Positions 25,994 through 34,677 of a stretch of DNA of 64,000 nucleotides are shown here, in pieces. The notes under the pieces are model-generated. The model was given only the letters and a program-made list of their open reading frames with translations, ran no database searches and was not told where the DNA came from. The translations under genes and the position numbers were made by a program. Source of the stretch: JABMQB01 sp964575025 (GTDB lineage Bacteria; Bacteroidota; Bacteroidia; Bacteroidales; Prolixibacteraceae). The stretch is taken from contig CAZNPV010000014.1 in NCBI GenBank assembly GCA_964575025.1, positions 13,672 through 77,671 of the forward strand. Reading direction: 5' to 3'. Numbering within the stretch: the first letter of the stretch is position 1; every line of letters starts with the position of its first letter.

Positions 25994-26818
25994 ATGGCAG
26001 TAAGGAAATTAAAACCAGTAACACCGGGACAAAGGCATAAAATTATTGGTGCTTTTGATAGCATTACTGCATCTACTCCTGAGAAATCGTTGTTGGAACC
26101 TCTTAAAAAGACAGGCGGCAGGAACAATCAGGGCCGCATGACCATGAGGTATCGGGGAGGGGGACACAAACGGAGATACCGGGTAGTCGATTTTAAGCGA
26201 AACAAGGATGGGGTTACGGCAAAAGTAGATTCCATACAATATGATCCCAACCGGTCAGCCCGTATTGCCCTGCTCGATTATGAGGATGGGGAGAAGCGTT
26301 ATATCCTTGCTCCGAACGGGCTTAAGGTAGGACAAACGGTAGCCAGTGGGCATGGGGTAGATCCGGAAATCGGGAATGCTCTTCCGTTGAGTGATATTCC
26401 TCTGGGAACCCTGGTTCATAACATTGAACTTCATCCGGGCCGGGGTGGTGTGATGTCACGAAGTGCAGGATCCTTTGCACAGTTGACTTCCCGTGAAGGC
26501 AAATATGCTGTGTTGAAGCTCCCTTCAGGCGAATCACGAATGGTCCTTACAACCTGCCGGGCTACCGTAGGGACCGTGGGCAATACGGAACACAACCTTG
26601 AAGAATCAGGGAAAGCCGGACGCTCAAGGTGGTTGGGGCGCAGACCCCGCGTCAGAGGAGTGGCGATGAATCCCGTAGATCATCCCATGGGGGGTGGCGA
26701 AGGCAGGGCATCAGGCGGTCACCCCCGATCACGAAATGGAGTACTCGCAAAAGGATTTAAAACCCGGAAGAAAAACAAAGCATCCAACAAGTACATTGTG
26801 GAACGAAGGAAAAAATAA
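25994..26818 (+). CDS. rplB: 50S ribosomal protein L2
   Basis: L2 contacts the peptidyl transferase region and bridge B7b between the subunits. The 274 residues include MTMRYRGGGHKRRYR near the N-terminus and the highly conserved VDHPMGGGEGRASGGH, with the His that is essential for activity in other bacteria. Normal length; within the S10 block, 15 nt before rpsS. Confidence 0.99.
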   Translation: MAVRKLKPVTPGQRHKIIGAFDSITASTPEKSLLEPLKKTGGRNNQGRMTMRYRGGGHKRRYRVVDFKRNKDGVTAKVDSIQYDPNRSARIALLDYEDGEKRYILAPNGLKVGQTVASGHGVDPEIGNALPLSDIPLGTLVHNIELHPGRGGVMSRSAGSFAQLTSREGKYAVLKLPSGESRMVLTTCRATVGTVGNTEHNLEESGKAGRSRWLGRRPRVRGVAMNPVDHPMGGGEGRASGGHPRSRNGVLAKGFKTRKKNKASNKYIVERRKK

Positions 26819-26833
26819 TAAACAACCACGATT

Positions 26834-27100
26834 ATGAGTCGTTCATTAAAAAAAGGTCCGTATATCGATTATAAGCTGGAAAAGAAAGTTTTGGCGATGA
26901 CCGAATCCAGGAAAAAATCGGTGATTAAAACGTGGGCAAGGGCATCGGTAATCTCCCCAGACTTTGTGGGGCATACGATAGCAGTCCACAACGGGAACAA
27001 ATTTATACCGGTATACATTACCGAGAATATGGTAGGGCACCGTTTGGGCGAATTTGCCCCTACCCGCATATTCAGGAGCCATGCTGGTAATAAGCGATAA
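26834..27100 (+). CDS. rpsS: 30S ribosomal protein S19
   Basis: S19 binds 16S rRNA in the 30S head with S13 and contacts the A-site tRNA region. The 88 residues start MSRSLKKGPYID and contain the conserved VGHTIAVHNGNKFIPVYIT and HRLGEFAPTR. Lies between rplB and rplV. Confidence 0.99.
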   Translation: MSRSLKKGPYIDYKLEKKVLAMTESRKKSVIKTWARASVISPDFVGHTIAVHNGNKFIPVYITENMVGHRLGEFAPTRIFRSHAGNKR

Positions 27101-27133
27101 GGCATAAATTGCAGAAAAAAAAACAGAGAAAAA

Positions 27134-27553
27134 ATGGGTGCCAGAAAAAGACTAGCAGCTGAAAAAAGAAAAGAAGAGAAGAAAAAGCAATATTTTGCTG
27201 TGTTACGAAATTGTCCTACTTCACCAAGGAAAATGCGGCTTGTGGCTGACATGGTCCGCGGTATGGAAGTGAACCGGGCACTGGATGTATTGAAGTATTC
27301 TTCCAAAGAAGCATCGCGCAAGGTGGAAAAACTTTTGTTGTCGGCTATTTCCAACTGGCAGGCCAAGAATGAAGGGGTCCGCCTGGAAGAGAGCCAATTG
27401 TATATCAGCCGGATAAACGTGGATTCCGGACGGATGCTGAAACGCTTACGCCCGGCACCACAGGGAAGGGCCCACCGTATCAGAAAACGTTCGAACCATG
27501 TGACCATTTACCTGGATAATAAAGTGAACATAGAAGAAAAACTTGAACAATAA
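27134..27553 (+). CDS. rplV: 50S ribosomal protein L22
   Basis: L22 spans the 50S subunit; its beta hairpin forms part of the exit-tunnel constriction where macrolides and stalling peptides act. The 139 residues have a Lys/Arg/Glu-rich N-terminal extension of about 25 residues before the core SPRKMRLVADMVRG, and the hairpin RPAPQGRAHRIRKR. Two nucleotides separate it from rpsC. Confidence 0.98.
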   Translation: MGARKRLAAEKRKEEKKKQYFAVLRNCPTSPRKMRLVADMVRGMEVNRALDVLKYSSKEASRKVEKLLLSAISNWQAKNEGVRLEESQLYISRINVDSGRMLKRLRPAPQGRAHRIRKRSNHVTIYLDNKVNIEEKLEQ

Positions 27554-27555
27554 TT

Positions 27556-28266
27556 ATGGGACAAAAAGTAAATCCTATTTCAAATCGACTGGGTTTCATC
27601 AAAGGATGGGACTCCAACTGGTTTGGAGGAGACAATTACGGTGATAAACTGATTGAAGATCAGAAAATCAGGGAGTACCTGAACGCCCGTTTGGCAAAAG
27701 CCAGTATATCACGGATCGTTATAGAACGAACCCTTAAACTGATCACCATAACAGTCCATACTTCACGTCCCGGAATAATTATTGGGAAAGGAGGCCAGGA
27801 AGTGGATAAGCTGAAGGAAGAGCTTAAAAAAATAACAAATAAGGAAGTTCAGATTAATATTTTCGAAATTAAAAGGCCTGAACTGGATGCAAGAATTGTT
27901 GCCAACAATGTAGCCCGTCAGATCGAAGGCAAAATTGCCTATCGCCGGGCGATTAAGATGGCCATTGCTTCCACCATGCGAATGGGTTCCGAAGGAATAA
28001 AAATCCTGGTTTCAGGCCGTCTGAACGGTGCTGAAATGGCTCGTTCTGAGATGTATAAAGACGGACGTACTCCCTTGCACACCTTACGGGCCGATATTGA
28101 TTATGCACTGGCCGAAGCGTTGACCAAAACAGGGTTGATCGGAGTGAAAGTATGGATCTGTAGAGGAATGGTATATGGAAAACGCGACTTATCACCAAAT
28201 ATAGGACAAAAACAGGGGCGTCCGGGTGGTGCTGTCAAAGGCCGGGGAGGAAAAAGAAGAAAATAG
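27556..28266 (+). CDS. rpsC: 30S ribosomal protein S3
   Basis: S3 lines the mRNA entry channel and takes part in helicase action on mRNA. The 236 residues start MGQKVNPISNRLGF and contain a KH domain with the loop IIGKGGQEV, followed by the C-terminal domain and a basic tail ending KGRGGKRRK. Normal length for the phylum. Confidence 0.99.
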   Translation: MGQKVNPISNRLGFIKGWDSNWFGGDNYGDKLIEDQKIREYLNARLAKASISRIVIERTLKLITITVHTSRPGIIIGKGGQEVDKLKEELKKITNKEVQINIFEIKRPELDARIVANNVARQIEGKIAYRRAIKMAIASTMRMGSEGIKILVSGRLNGAEMARSEMYKDGRTPLHTLRADIDYALAEALTKTGLIGVKVWICRGMVYGKRDLSPNIGQKQGRPGGAVKGRGGKRRK

Positions 28267-28293
28267 GAGTCTAATACGTAGAAAATTAAAGCA

Positions 28294-28716
28294 ATGTTAC
28301 AGCCAAAAAAAGTAAAATTCAGAAGGGTTCAAAAAGGGAAAATGAAAGGTTTCGCAAAACGTGGAACCCAGTTGGCTTTTGGCTCTTTCGGCATAAAAAC
28401 ACTTGAGGAATCATGGCTCACAGGCCGGCAAATTGAAGCAGCCAGGGTAGCAGTAACCAGGCATATGCAACGCCAGGGCCAGATATGGATCCGGATTTTT
28501 CCTGATAAACCCATAACCAAGAAACCTGCCGAAGTGCGTATGGGAAAAGGAAAAGGAACCCCGGAAGCTTTTGTAGCTCCGGTTTCGCCGGGACGCATTC
28601 TCATTGAAGCCGACGGTGTACCCTTTAAACTGGCTAAAGAGGCGTTGCGTCTGGCAGCTCAGAAATTGCCGGTTAAAACGAAATTCGTCGTTCGACGGGA
28701 TTATGTGGAAGAGTAA
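28294..28716 (+). CDS. rplP: 50S ribosomal protein L16
   Basis: L16 organises the A-site tRNA-binding region of the 50S. The 140 residues begin MLQPKKVKFRRVQKGKMKG and contain WIRIFPDKP and MGKGKGTPE; the Arg that is hydroxylated in E. coli lies in this latter region. 27 nt before rpmC. Confidence 0.99.
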   Translation: MLQPKKVKFRRVQKGKMKGFAKRGTQLAFGSFGIKTLEESWLTGRQIEAARVAVTRHMQRQGQIWIRIFPDKPITKKPAEVRMGKGKGTPEAFVAPVSPGRILIEADGVPFKLAKEALRLAAQKLPVKTKFVVRRDYVEE

Positions 28717-28743
28717 CAGGAATTAAAAATTAAATCGATACAA

Positions 28744-28947
28744 GTGAAAACGTCAGAAATCAAGGAGTTGACGGACAAGGAAATTGCAGAACGCATTCAG
28801 TCTGAAACCGAAAACCTGATTCGCCTCAAGCTGAATCACGCGGTTTCCCCTCTCGATAATCCGATGAAAATAAAGGAAAGCCGAAGGAATATCGCACGGT
28901 TAAAAACAATTCTCGGAAACAGGGAATTAAACGAAAACAAGAAGTAA
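28744..28947 (+). CDS. rpmC: 50S ribosomal protein L29
   Basis: L29 is a small helical hairpin protein near the exit tunnel and trigger factor site. The 67-residue frame starts with GTG; no ATG is available upstream before the rplP stop. Core residues ELTDKEIAERI and ESRRNIARLKTIL fit the family. Six nucleotides separate it from rpsQ. Confidence 0.96.
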   Translation: MKTSEIKELTDKEIAERIQSETENLIRLKLNHAVSPLDNPMKIKESRRNIARLKTILGNRELNENKK

Positions 28948-28953
28948 ACCACA

Positions 28954-29220
28954 ATGGAAGAGAAGAACGCAAGAAATATCAGGAAAGAACGTATGGGGAT
29001 TGTCGTCAGCAATAAGATGGATAAAACCATTGTGGTTGCTGAAAAACGAAAAGGCAAACATCCGATTTACGGGAAGTTCATCAATAAAACAACCAGGTTT
29101 TATGCGCATGACGAAGCCAATTCCTGTAACATTGGCGATACCGTGTTGATTATGGAGACACGTCCGCTTAGCAAGAAAAAATGTTGGAGGTTAGTTGAAA
29201 TTTTAGAAAGGGCCAAGTAA
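28954..29220 (+). CDS. rpsQ: 30S ribosomal protein S17
   Basis: S17 is an early-assembling OB-fold protein of the 30S body. The 88 residues contain GIVVSNKMDKTIVVA and METRPLSKKKCWRLVEI, both family hallmarks. Lies 2 nt before rplN in the usual spc order. Confidence 0.99.
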   Translation: MEEKNARNIRKERMGIVVSNKMDKTIVVAEKRKGKHPIYGKFINKTTRFYAHDEANSCNIGDTVLIMETRPLSKKKCWRLVEILERAK

Positions 29221-29222
29221 TC

Positions 29223-29588
29223 ATGATACAACAGGAAACAAGATGTGCAGTTGCCGATAACAGTGGCGCCAGGGAGGTATTGTGTATTCGTGTGCTGGGA
29301 GGTACGCGCAAACGGTATGCTACCCTGGGTGATTTGGTGGTAGTTACTGTCAAAAGTGCTATTCCGGGTGGTGAAGTTAAAAAAGGTACCGTTTCAAAAG
29401 CCATTGTAGTACGTACAAAAAAAGAGGTCCGTCGCGATGATGGTTCGTACATCCGTTTCGACGAAAATGCTGTCGTGCTTCTGAATAACCTGGGCGAAAT
29501 CAGGGGGACCCGTATTTTTGGCCCTGTAGCCAGAGAACTGCGTGAGAAGAATATGAAAATTATTTCACTGGCACCTGAAGTACTATAA
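29223..29588 (+). CDS. rplN: 50S ribosomal protein L14
   Basis: L14 lies on the intersubunit face, forms bridges B5 and B8 and is the docking site of the silencing factor RsfS. The 121 residues begin MIQQETRCAVADNSGAREV and include the conserved ENAVVLLNNLGEIRGTRIFG. First gene of the classical spc operon. Confidence 0.99.
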   Translation: MIQQETRCAVADNSGAREVLCIRVLGGTRKRYATLGDLVVVTVKSAIPGGEVKKGTVSKAIVVRTKKEVRRDDGSYIRFDENAVVLLNNLGEIRGTRIFGPVARELREKNMKIISLAPEVL

Positions 29589-29603
29589 TAAGGAAAGCTC
29601 ACT

Positions 29604-29927
29604 ATGCAAAAAAAATTACACATTAAAAAAGGCGATACCGTACAGGTTATTTCCGGTAACTACAAAGGCACAAAAGGCCGGGTACTGGAAGTAATACGCA
29701 AAACAAACAGAGCCATTGTTGAAGGGGTGAATGTGATAAAAAAACACACGAAACCAAATGCCGATAACCCACAGGGTGGCATCATTCAAAAAGAAGCATC
29801 CATTCATATCTCCAACCTGATGGTTGTGGATCCGAAATCAGGAGAAGCTTCAAGAATAGGCAGGAGAGAGGACAAGAATGGCAAATTAATCCGGTTTTCA
29901 AAAAAATCAGGGGAGGAGATTAAGTAA
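29604..29927 (+). CDS. rplX: 50S ribosomal protein L24
   Basis: L24 starts 50S assembly by binding the 5' end of 23S rRNA. The 107 residues contain a KOW motif (KGDTVQVISGNYKGTKGRV) and the loop NVIKKHTKPNADNPQGG. Its stop overlaps the rplE start by one nucleotide (TAATG), suggesting re-initiation. Confidence 0.99.
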   Translation: MQKKLHIKKGDTVQVISGNYKGTKGRVLEVIRKTNRAIVEGVNVIKKHTKPNADNPQGGIIQKEASIHISNLMVVDPKSGEASRIGRREDKNGKLIRFSKKSGEEIK

Positions 29928-30484
29928 TGGCTTACGTACCAGCACTGAAAAAGAGATACCAGGAAGAAATTGTACCTGCACTGATGAAGGAATTTAATTA
30001 CACTTCCGTCATGCAGGTTCCCAGGTTGGTGAAAATTGTCCTTAACCAGGGTGTCGGGGATGCAATCGCCGACAAAAAAATTATTGAAGTGGCTACCGAG
30101 GAGATGACAATGATCTCCGGGCAGAAAGCGCTCCAAACCTTGTCAAAGAAGGATATATCCAATTTTAAACTAAGGAAAAAGATGCCTGTTGGGGTGCGTG
30201 TCACCCTGCGGCGCGACCGGATGTATGAATTCTTTGACCGGTTGGTTTCTGTCGCTTTGCCCAGGATACGTGACTTCCATGGAATCGAAAGCAAAATGGA
30301 CGGATACGGGAATTATACCCTGGGGGTTCCTGAACAGATCATCTTTCCGGAAATCATTATCGATAAAGTAAATAAGATCAACGGAATGAATATTACCTTT
30401 GTTACTTCTGCAAATACCGATGAAGAAGGATTTGCCCTGCTTAAAGTGATGGGCCTTCCTTTTAAAACCACTAAAAGAAACTGA
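29927..30484 (+). CDS. rplE: 50S ribosomal protein L5
   Basis: L5 binds 5S rRNA in the central protuberance and contacts the P-site tRNA. The 185 residues include VPRLVKIVLNQGVGDA, LRKKMPVGVRVTLR and TLGVPEQIIFPEI, all diagnostic. Tightly packed, 2 nt before rpsN. Confidence 0.99.
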   Translation: MAYVPALKKRYQEEIVPALMKEFNYTSVMQVPRLVKIVLNQGVGDAIADKKIIEVATEEMTMISGQKALQTLSKKDISNFKLRKKMPVGVRVTLRRDRMYEFFDRLVSVALPRIRDFHGIESKMDGYGNYTLGVPEQIIFPEIIIDKVNKINGMNITFVTSANTDEEGFALLKVMGLPFKTTKRN

Positions 30485-30486
30485 TT

Positions 30487-30756
30487 ATGGCCAAAGAATC
30501 CATGAAAGCACGCGAAGTAAGACGTGCAAAGCTTGTTGAAAAATATTCAGAAAAAAGGGCCAGGTTAAAAGCTGAAGGCGATTGGATAGGATTGCAGAAA
30601 CTTCCAAAAAATTCATCCAGGGTGCGTCTGCATAACCGCTGCAAATTAACCGGCCGGTCAAGAGGATATATGCGCCAGTTTGGAATCAGCAGGATTAATT
30701 TCAGGGAAATGGCTTCCGAAGGATTAATACCGGGTGTCAAAAAAGCAAGTTGGTAA
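30487..30756 (+). CDS. rpsN: 30S ribosomal protein S14, zinc-independent form
   Basis: S14 is part of the 30S head near the decoding region. The 89-residue length and the absence of CxxC pairs (CKLTGRSRGYMRQFG has a single Cys) show the long, zinc-free C- type, not the short zinc-ribbon form. The zinc-free form does not need replacement under zinc limitation. 17 nt before rpsH. Confidence 0.98.
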   Translation: MAKESMKAREVRRAKLVEKYSEKRARLKAEGDWIGLQKLPKNSSRVRLHNRCKLTGRSRGYMRQFGISRINFREMASEGLIPGVKKASW

Positions 30757-30773
30757 CTGATAAACATGAAAAA

Positions 30774-31181
30774 ATGAGCAACGTAACAGATCCTATAGCA
30801 GATTATCTGACCCGCATCAGGAATAGCATTATGGCCAAACATAAAGTGGTCGATATACCTGCTTCAAACGTAAAAAAGGAAATAACCAAGATTTTGAAGG
30901 AGAAGGGGTATATCCTGAACTATAAATTTGAAGATGGAGAAAATTCTCAGGGCAATATCAAAATTGCGCTGAAATATAACCCGGAAACGAAATTAAATGC
31001 CATTAAGAAACTGGAACGGATAAGCAAACCCGGTTTACGTAAATATTGTGATAACCAATCGATTCCAAGAGTGTTGAACGGACTCGGGATCGCAATCATC
31101 TCTTCATCCAAAGGGGTTATTACAGATAAGGAAGCAAGGGATTTAAATGTAGGGGGTGAAATTTTGTGTTATGTGTATTAA
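30774..31181 (+). CDS. rpsH: 30S ribosomal protein S8
   Basis: S8 binds the central domain of 16S rRNA; in E. coli it also represses the spc operon. The start MSNVTDPIADYLTRIRN at 30774 was chosen, giving 135 residues; the frame also opens at a TTG at 30750 overlapping rpsN, which adds non-family residues. The C-terminus ARDLNVGGEILCYVY is typical. Confidence 0.98.
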   Translation: MSNVTDPIADYLTRIRNSIMAKHKVVDIPASNVKKEITKILKEKGYILNYKFEDGENSQGNIKIALKYNPETKLNAIKKLERISKPGLRKYCDNQSIPRVLNGLGIAIISSSKGVITDKEARDLNVGGEILCYVY

Positions 31182-31193
31182 AAAGGAAAAACC

Positions 31194-31757
31194 ATGTCAA
31201 GGATAGGAAAACTGCCTATAGAAATACCGGCCGGAGTAAAAATTCAGATCAGTGACGATCAGGAGGTAACTGTTAAGGGACCCCTGGGCGAACTGACGCA
31301 GAAAATAAACCCGGATATACCGGTCAGGGTGGAAGGAAATACCCTGCTTGTGGAAAGGAAAAGTGATATCAAACAGCACCGGTCCATGCACGGACTCTAC
31401 CGGTCGTTGATTTTTAATATGGTAAAAGGAGTATCTGAAGGGTATGAAATCAAACTGGAACTGGTAGGAGTCGGTTACAGGGCCGAGTTGATTGAAAACA
31501 ATACACTCGATTTAACCCTGGGGTTTTCACACCATATTTTCATACAACTTCCTCCGGAAGTGCATGTAGAAGCTAAATCCGATAAAAGGAGCAATCCGGT
31601 GATTACCCTGAAAAGTTGTGATAAACAGCTGATCGGACAGGTTGCGGCGAAGATACGATCGTTCCGGAAACCGGAACCTTACAAAGGGAAAGGTATCAGA
31701 TTTGTTGGAGAAGTGTTAAGGCGTAAAGCAGGTAAGGCTGCTGCAGCTGCGAAATAG
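31194..31757 (+). CDS. rplF: 50S ribosomal protein L6
   Basis: L6 lies near the GTPase-associated centre and the sarcin-ricin loop. The 187 residues form two similar domains, with MSRIGKLPIEIPAGV at the start and the signature RKPEPYKGKGIRF near the end, followed by a short Ala/Lys-rich tail. Confidence 0.99.
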   Translation: MSRIGKLPIEIPAGVKIQISDDQEVTVKGPLGELTQKINPDIPVRVEGNTLLVERKSDIKQHRSMHGLYRSLIFNMVKGVSEGYEIKLELVGVGYRAELIENNTLDLTLGFSHHIFIQLPPEVHVEAKSDKRSNPVITLKSCDKQLIGQVAAKIRSFRKPEPYKGKGIRFVGEVLRRKAGKAAAAAK

Positions 31758-31772
31758 TAAATAGGAAATATT

Positions 31773-32129
31773 ATGGCTTTAACAAAAACAGACAGAAGAA
31801 TAAGGATCAAAAGACGTATTCGTAAAATTATTTCGGGGACTTCTGAACGGCCGCGAATGTGTGTTTACAGAAGCAACAGGCACATACATGTGCAATTGAT
31901 CAACGACCTTCGGGGAGAAACCCTGTTGTCGGCTACGTCAGAAACAAAAGAGATCTCAGATAAAAAGGGCACAAAGACGGAAAAAGCAGGGATGGTTGGC
32001 AGGTTAATCGCAGAAAAAGCAAAGGCTGCAGGCATTTCCCATATTGTCTTCGACAGGAACGGGTTTTTATACCATGGGAGAGTGAAACAACTAGCAGATG
32101 CTGCCCGTGAAGGTGGCCTTAAATTTTAA
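31773..32129 (+). CDS. rplR: 50S ribosomal protein L18
   Basis: L18 binds 5S rRNA with L5 in the central protuberance. The 118 residues include RIRKIISGTSERPRMCVYRS and the C-terminal YHGRVKQLADAAREGGLKF. Six nucleotides before rpsE. Confidence 0.99.
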   Translation: MALTKTDRRIRIKRRIRKIISGTSERPRMCVYRSNRHIHVQLINDLRGETLLSATSETKEISDKKGTKTEKAGMVGRLIAEKAKAAGISHIVFDRNGFLYHGRVKQLADAAREGGLKF

Positions 32130-32135
32130 TATACT

Positions 32136-32651
32136 ATGTCAGGAATTATCAGAAATGTAAGAACCAGCGACCTGGAACTGAAAGACAGACTGGTAGCTAT
32201 TAACCGGGTTACCAAAGTAACCAAAGGGGGGCGAACCTTTAGTTTTTCTGCCATCGTAGTGGTCGGAAATGAAGAGGGGATCGTAGGCTGGGGACTCGGT
32301 AAGGCCAGCGAAGTAACCACAGCAATAGCCAAGGGGGTCGAAGCCGCAAAAAAGAACCTGGTGAAAATTCCGGTAATTAACGGAACCATCCCCCATGAAC
32401 AGGCTGCCAGATTCGGGGGAGCCGACATACTACTTAAACCTGCATCGTCCGGTACCGGTGTGAAAGCAGGAGGTGCTATGCGGGCTGTACTTGAAAGTGT
32501 GGGAATTCGCGATATCCTTGCCAAATCAAAAGGTTCATCCAATCCCCATAACCTGGTCAAAGCAACGATGAAAGCTCTCCTGGAACTCAGGGATGCCTTT
32601 GCTGTGGCTCAGCAAAGAGGCGTAACATTGGAAAAAGTATTTAAAGGGTAA
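32136..32651 (+). CDS. rpsE: 30S ribosomal protein S5
   Basis: S5 acts at the mRNA entry site and in translational fidelity. The 171 residues have the N-terminal double-stranded-RNA-like domain (DRLVAINRVTKVTKGGRTFS), the loop where spectinomycin-resistance changes occur, and the C-terminal S5 fold with VLESVGIRDILAKSKGSSNP. Normal length. Confidence 0.99.
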   Translation: MSGIIRNVRTSDLELKDRLVAINRVTKVTKGGRTFSFSAIVVVGNEEGIVGWGLGKASEVTTAIAKGVEAAKKNLVKIPVINGTIPHEQAARFGGADILLKPASSGTGVKAGGAMRAVLESVGIRDILAKSKGSSNPHNLVKATMKALLELRDAFAVAQQRGVTLEKVFKG

Positions 32652-32660
32652 AACGGAATC

Positions 32661-32840
32661 ATGGCAAAACTAAAAATCACAATGATAAAAAGCAGCATCG
32701 GTTCCACAAAAAGACAGAAAGGTACCTTGGCTGCTTTGGGATTGAAAAAGATGCATCAATCGGTTATACACGATGATTCACCACAGATCGTTGGAATGAT
32801 CAATAAAATGAAGCATCTGTTAAAAGTTGAAGAAGTTTAA
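32661..32840 (+). CDS. rpmD: 50S ribosomal protein L30
   Basis: Found by reading the gap between rpsE and rplO: an ATG frame of 59 codons. It contains KITMIKSSIGSTKRQKGTL and LGLKKMHQSVIHDDSP, the L30 pattern. L30 is a small protein on the solvent side of the 50S that is absent in some lineages. The spacing (9 nt and 22 nt) fits the operon. Confidence 0.97.
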   Translation: MAKLKITMIKSSIGSTKRQKGTLAALGLKKMHQSVIHDDSPQIVGMINKMKHLLKVEEV

Positions 32841-32862
32841 GATATAGATAAATTGTAATAAT

Positions 32863-33309
32863 ATGAATTTGAGTAACTTAAAGCCTGCAAAAGGTTCAAT
32901 GAAAGGGAGAAAAAGAATTGGCAGGGGCCAGGGATCCGGCTATGGAGGGACCTCAACCCGCGGCCACAAAGGGCAGCAGTCCCGGTCCGGTTACTCCAGA
33001 AAGATTGGTTTCGAAGGAGGGCAGATGCCCCTCCAGCGGGTGGTCCCTAAAATGGGATTTAAAAATATAAACCGAATTGAATACAAAGCAATTAACCTGG
33101 ATGTACTCCAGGGACTGGCTGAGAAAAATAACCTGGATACCATCGATCTGCAGGTACTGAACCAGGCAGGGGTCACTTCAAAAAAAGATAAAGTGAAAAT
33201 CCTGGGCAACGGTGAACTGACAAAAAAACTGGTGGTCAAAGCCAATGCTTTTTCAAAAAGTGCCAAAGAAGCAATAGAAAAATTAAACGGAACCACTGAA
33301 ATACTCTAA
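32863..33309 (+). CDS. rplO: 50S ribosomal protein L15
   Basis: L15 is a late-assembling 50S protein with a long extended N-terminus. The 148 residues begin MNLSNLKPAKGSMKGRKRIG and contain the Gly/Arg-rich GRGQGSGYGGTSTRGHKGQ, typical of the family. Six nucleotides before secY. Confidence 0.99.
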   Translation: MNLSNLKPAKGSMKGRKRIGRGQGSGYGGTSTRGHKGQQSRSGYSRKIGFEGGQMPLQRVVPKMGFKNINRIEYKAINLDVLQGLAEKNNLDTIDLQVLNQAGVTSKKDKVKILGNGELTKKLVVKANAFSKSAKEAIEKLNGTTEIL

Positions 33310-33315
33310 GCTGTA

Positions 33316-34659
33316 ATGAAACGATTTATAGAAACCCTGAAGAATATTTACAAAATTGAAGATCTCAGGCAAAGGATCGGGATCACCCTGTTCTTTTTGT
33401 TGATATACCGCCTGGGCTCTTTCGTTTCCCTTCCCGGGATTGATCCTGCCCAGCTGAGTAATTTGCGTCAGCAAACAGCAGAGGGACTTCTTGGATTGCT
33501 TGACATGTTCTCGGGAGGTGCATTCTCACAGGCTTCTATTTTTGCTTTAGGGATTATGCCGTATATCTCTGCTTCCATAGTCATTCAGTTGCTGGGAATT
33601 GCAGTGCCCTATTTTCAGAAACTCCAGAGAGAAGGGGAGTCCGGAAGACGAAAAATCAACCAGATCACCCGTTATCTGACCGTGATCATCCTGATTTTTC
33701 AGTCGCCGGCATACCTGGCAAACCTTCATGCTCAATTGCCTGATACGGCCTTTGTATTGAAGGGAACCATGTTTACGATTTCCTCGATTATAATTCTAAC
33801 AGCCGGTTCAATGTTTATCATGTGGCTGGGGGAAAGGATTACCGACAAAGGAATTGGCAATGGTATTTCCCTGATTATTATGATTGGTATTATTGCCCGG
33901 TTGCCCCAGTCGATCGTTCAGGAATTTGCTGCGCGGCTATCCCAACAGGGAGGAGGGCTTGTTATGTTCCTTGTTGAGTTTCTGATTCTTTATCTTGTGT
34001 TTATGGCATCGATTATGCTTGTTCAGGGAACACGAAGGATCCCTGTTCAATATGCAAAGCGGATTGTCGGGAACAAACAGTTTGGAGGCGTTCGCCAGTA
34101 TATCCCGTTAAAGGTGAATGCTGCCGGAGTGATGCCTATTATTTTTGCGCAGGCAATTATGTTTGTTCCTTTAACCATAGCAGGTTTTTCCAATTCAGAG
34201 GGAATGAGCCGGTTTGCAAGCGCTTTTGCCAACAATGTAGGATTCTGGTACAACCTCACCCAGTTTCTCCTGGTTGTTGCGTTTACCTATTTTTATACAG
34301 CTATTACGGTTAATCCTACTCAAATGGCTGAGGATATGAAGAAAAACGGAGGTTTTATCCCCGGTGTCAAACCGGGCAAAAGAACCGTGGAATTCCTGGA
34401 TACGATCATGTCAAGGATTACTTTTCCGGGATCTATTTTCCTTGGTTTAATAACCATTCTTCCGACTTTTGCCATGTTAATTGGTATTAATACCAGTTTT
34501 GCGTATTTTTACGGTGGCACATCGCTGCTGATTTTGGTAGGGGTGGTCCTTGATACGTTACAACAGATAGAAAGCCATCTGCTCATGCGTCATTATGACG
34601 GACTGATGAAATCAGGCCGTATTAAAGGGCGTCCGGGAGGTGGACAGGCATTGTATTGA
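33316..34659 (+). CDS. secY: Preprotein translocase subunit SecY
   Basis: Channel subunit of the Sec translocon in the inner membrane. The 447 residues show ten transmembrane helices, the plug region after helix 1 (RLGSFVSLPGIDP), the conserved GIMPYISASIVIQLL in helix 2, and the cytoplasmic loops GERITDKGIGNGISL and MKKNGGFIPGVKPGK that contact SecA and the ribosome. It sits at the usual place at the end of the spc operon, 18 nt before the Map-like gene. Normal length, with no missing segment. Confidence 0.99.
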   Translation: MKRFIETLKNIYKIEDLRQRIGITLFFLLIYRLGSFVSLPGIDPAQLSNLRQQTAEGLLGLLDMFSGGAFSQASIFALGIMPYISASIVIQLLGIAVPYFQKLQREGESGRRKINQITRYLTVIILIFQSPAYLANLHAQLPDTAFVLKGTMFTISSIIILTAGSMFIMWLGERITDKGIGNGISLIIMIGIIARLPQSIVQEFAARLSQQGGGLVMFLVEFLILYLVFMASIMLVQGTRRIPVQYAKRIVGNKQFGGVRQYIPLKVNAAGVMPIIFAQAIMFVPLTIAGFSNSEGMSRFASAFANNVGFWYNLTQFLLVVAFTYFYTAITVNPTQMAEDMKKNGGFIPGVKPGKRTVEFLDTIMSRITFPGSIFLGLITILPTFAMLIGINTSFAYFYGGTSLLILVGVVLDTLQQIESHLLMRHYDGLMKSGRIKGRPGGGQALY

Positions 34660-34677
34660 TTTAACGGTTTATTTTCT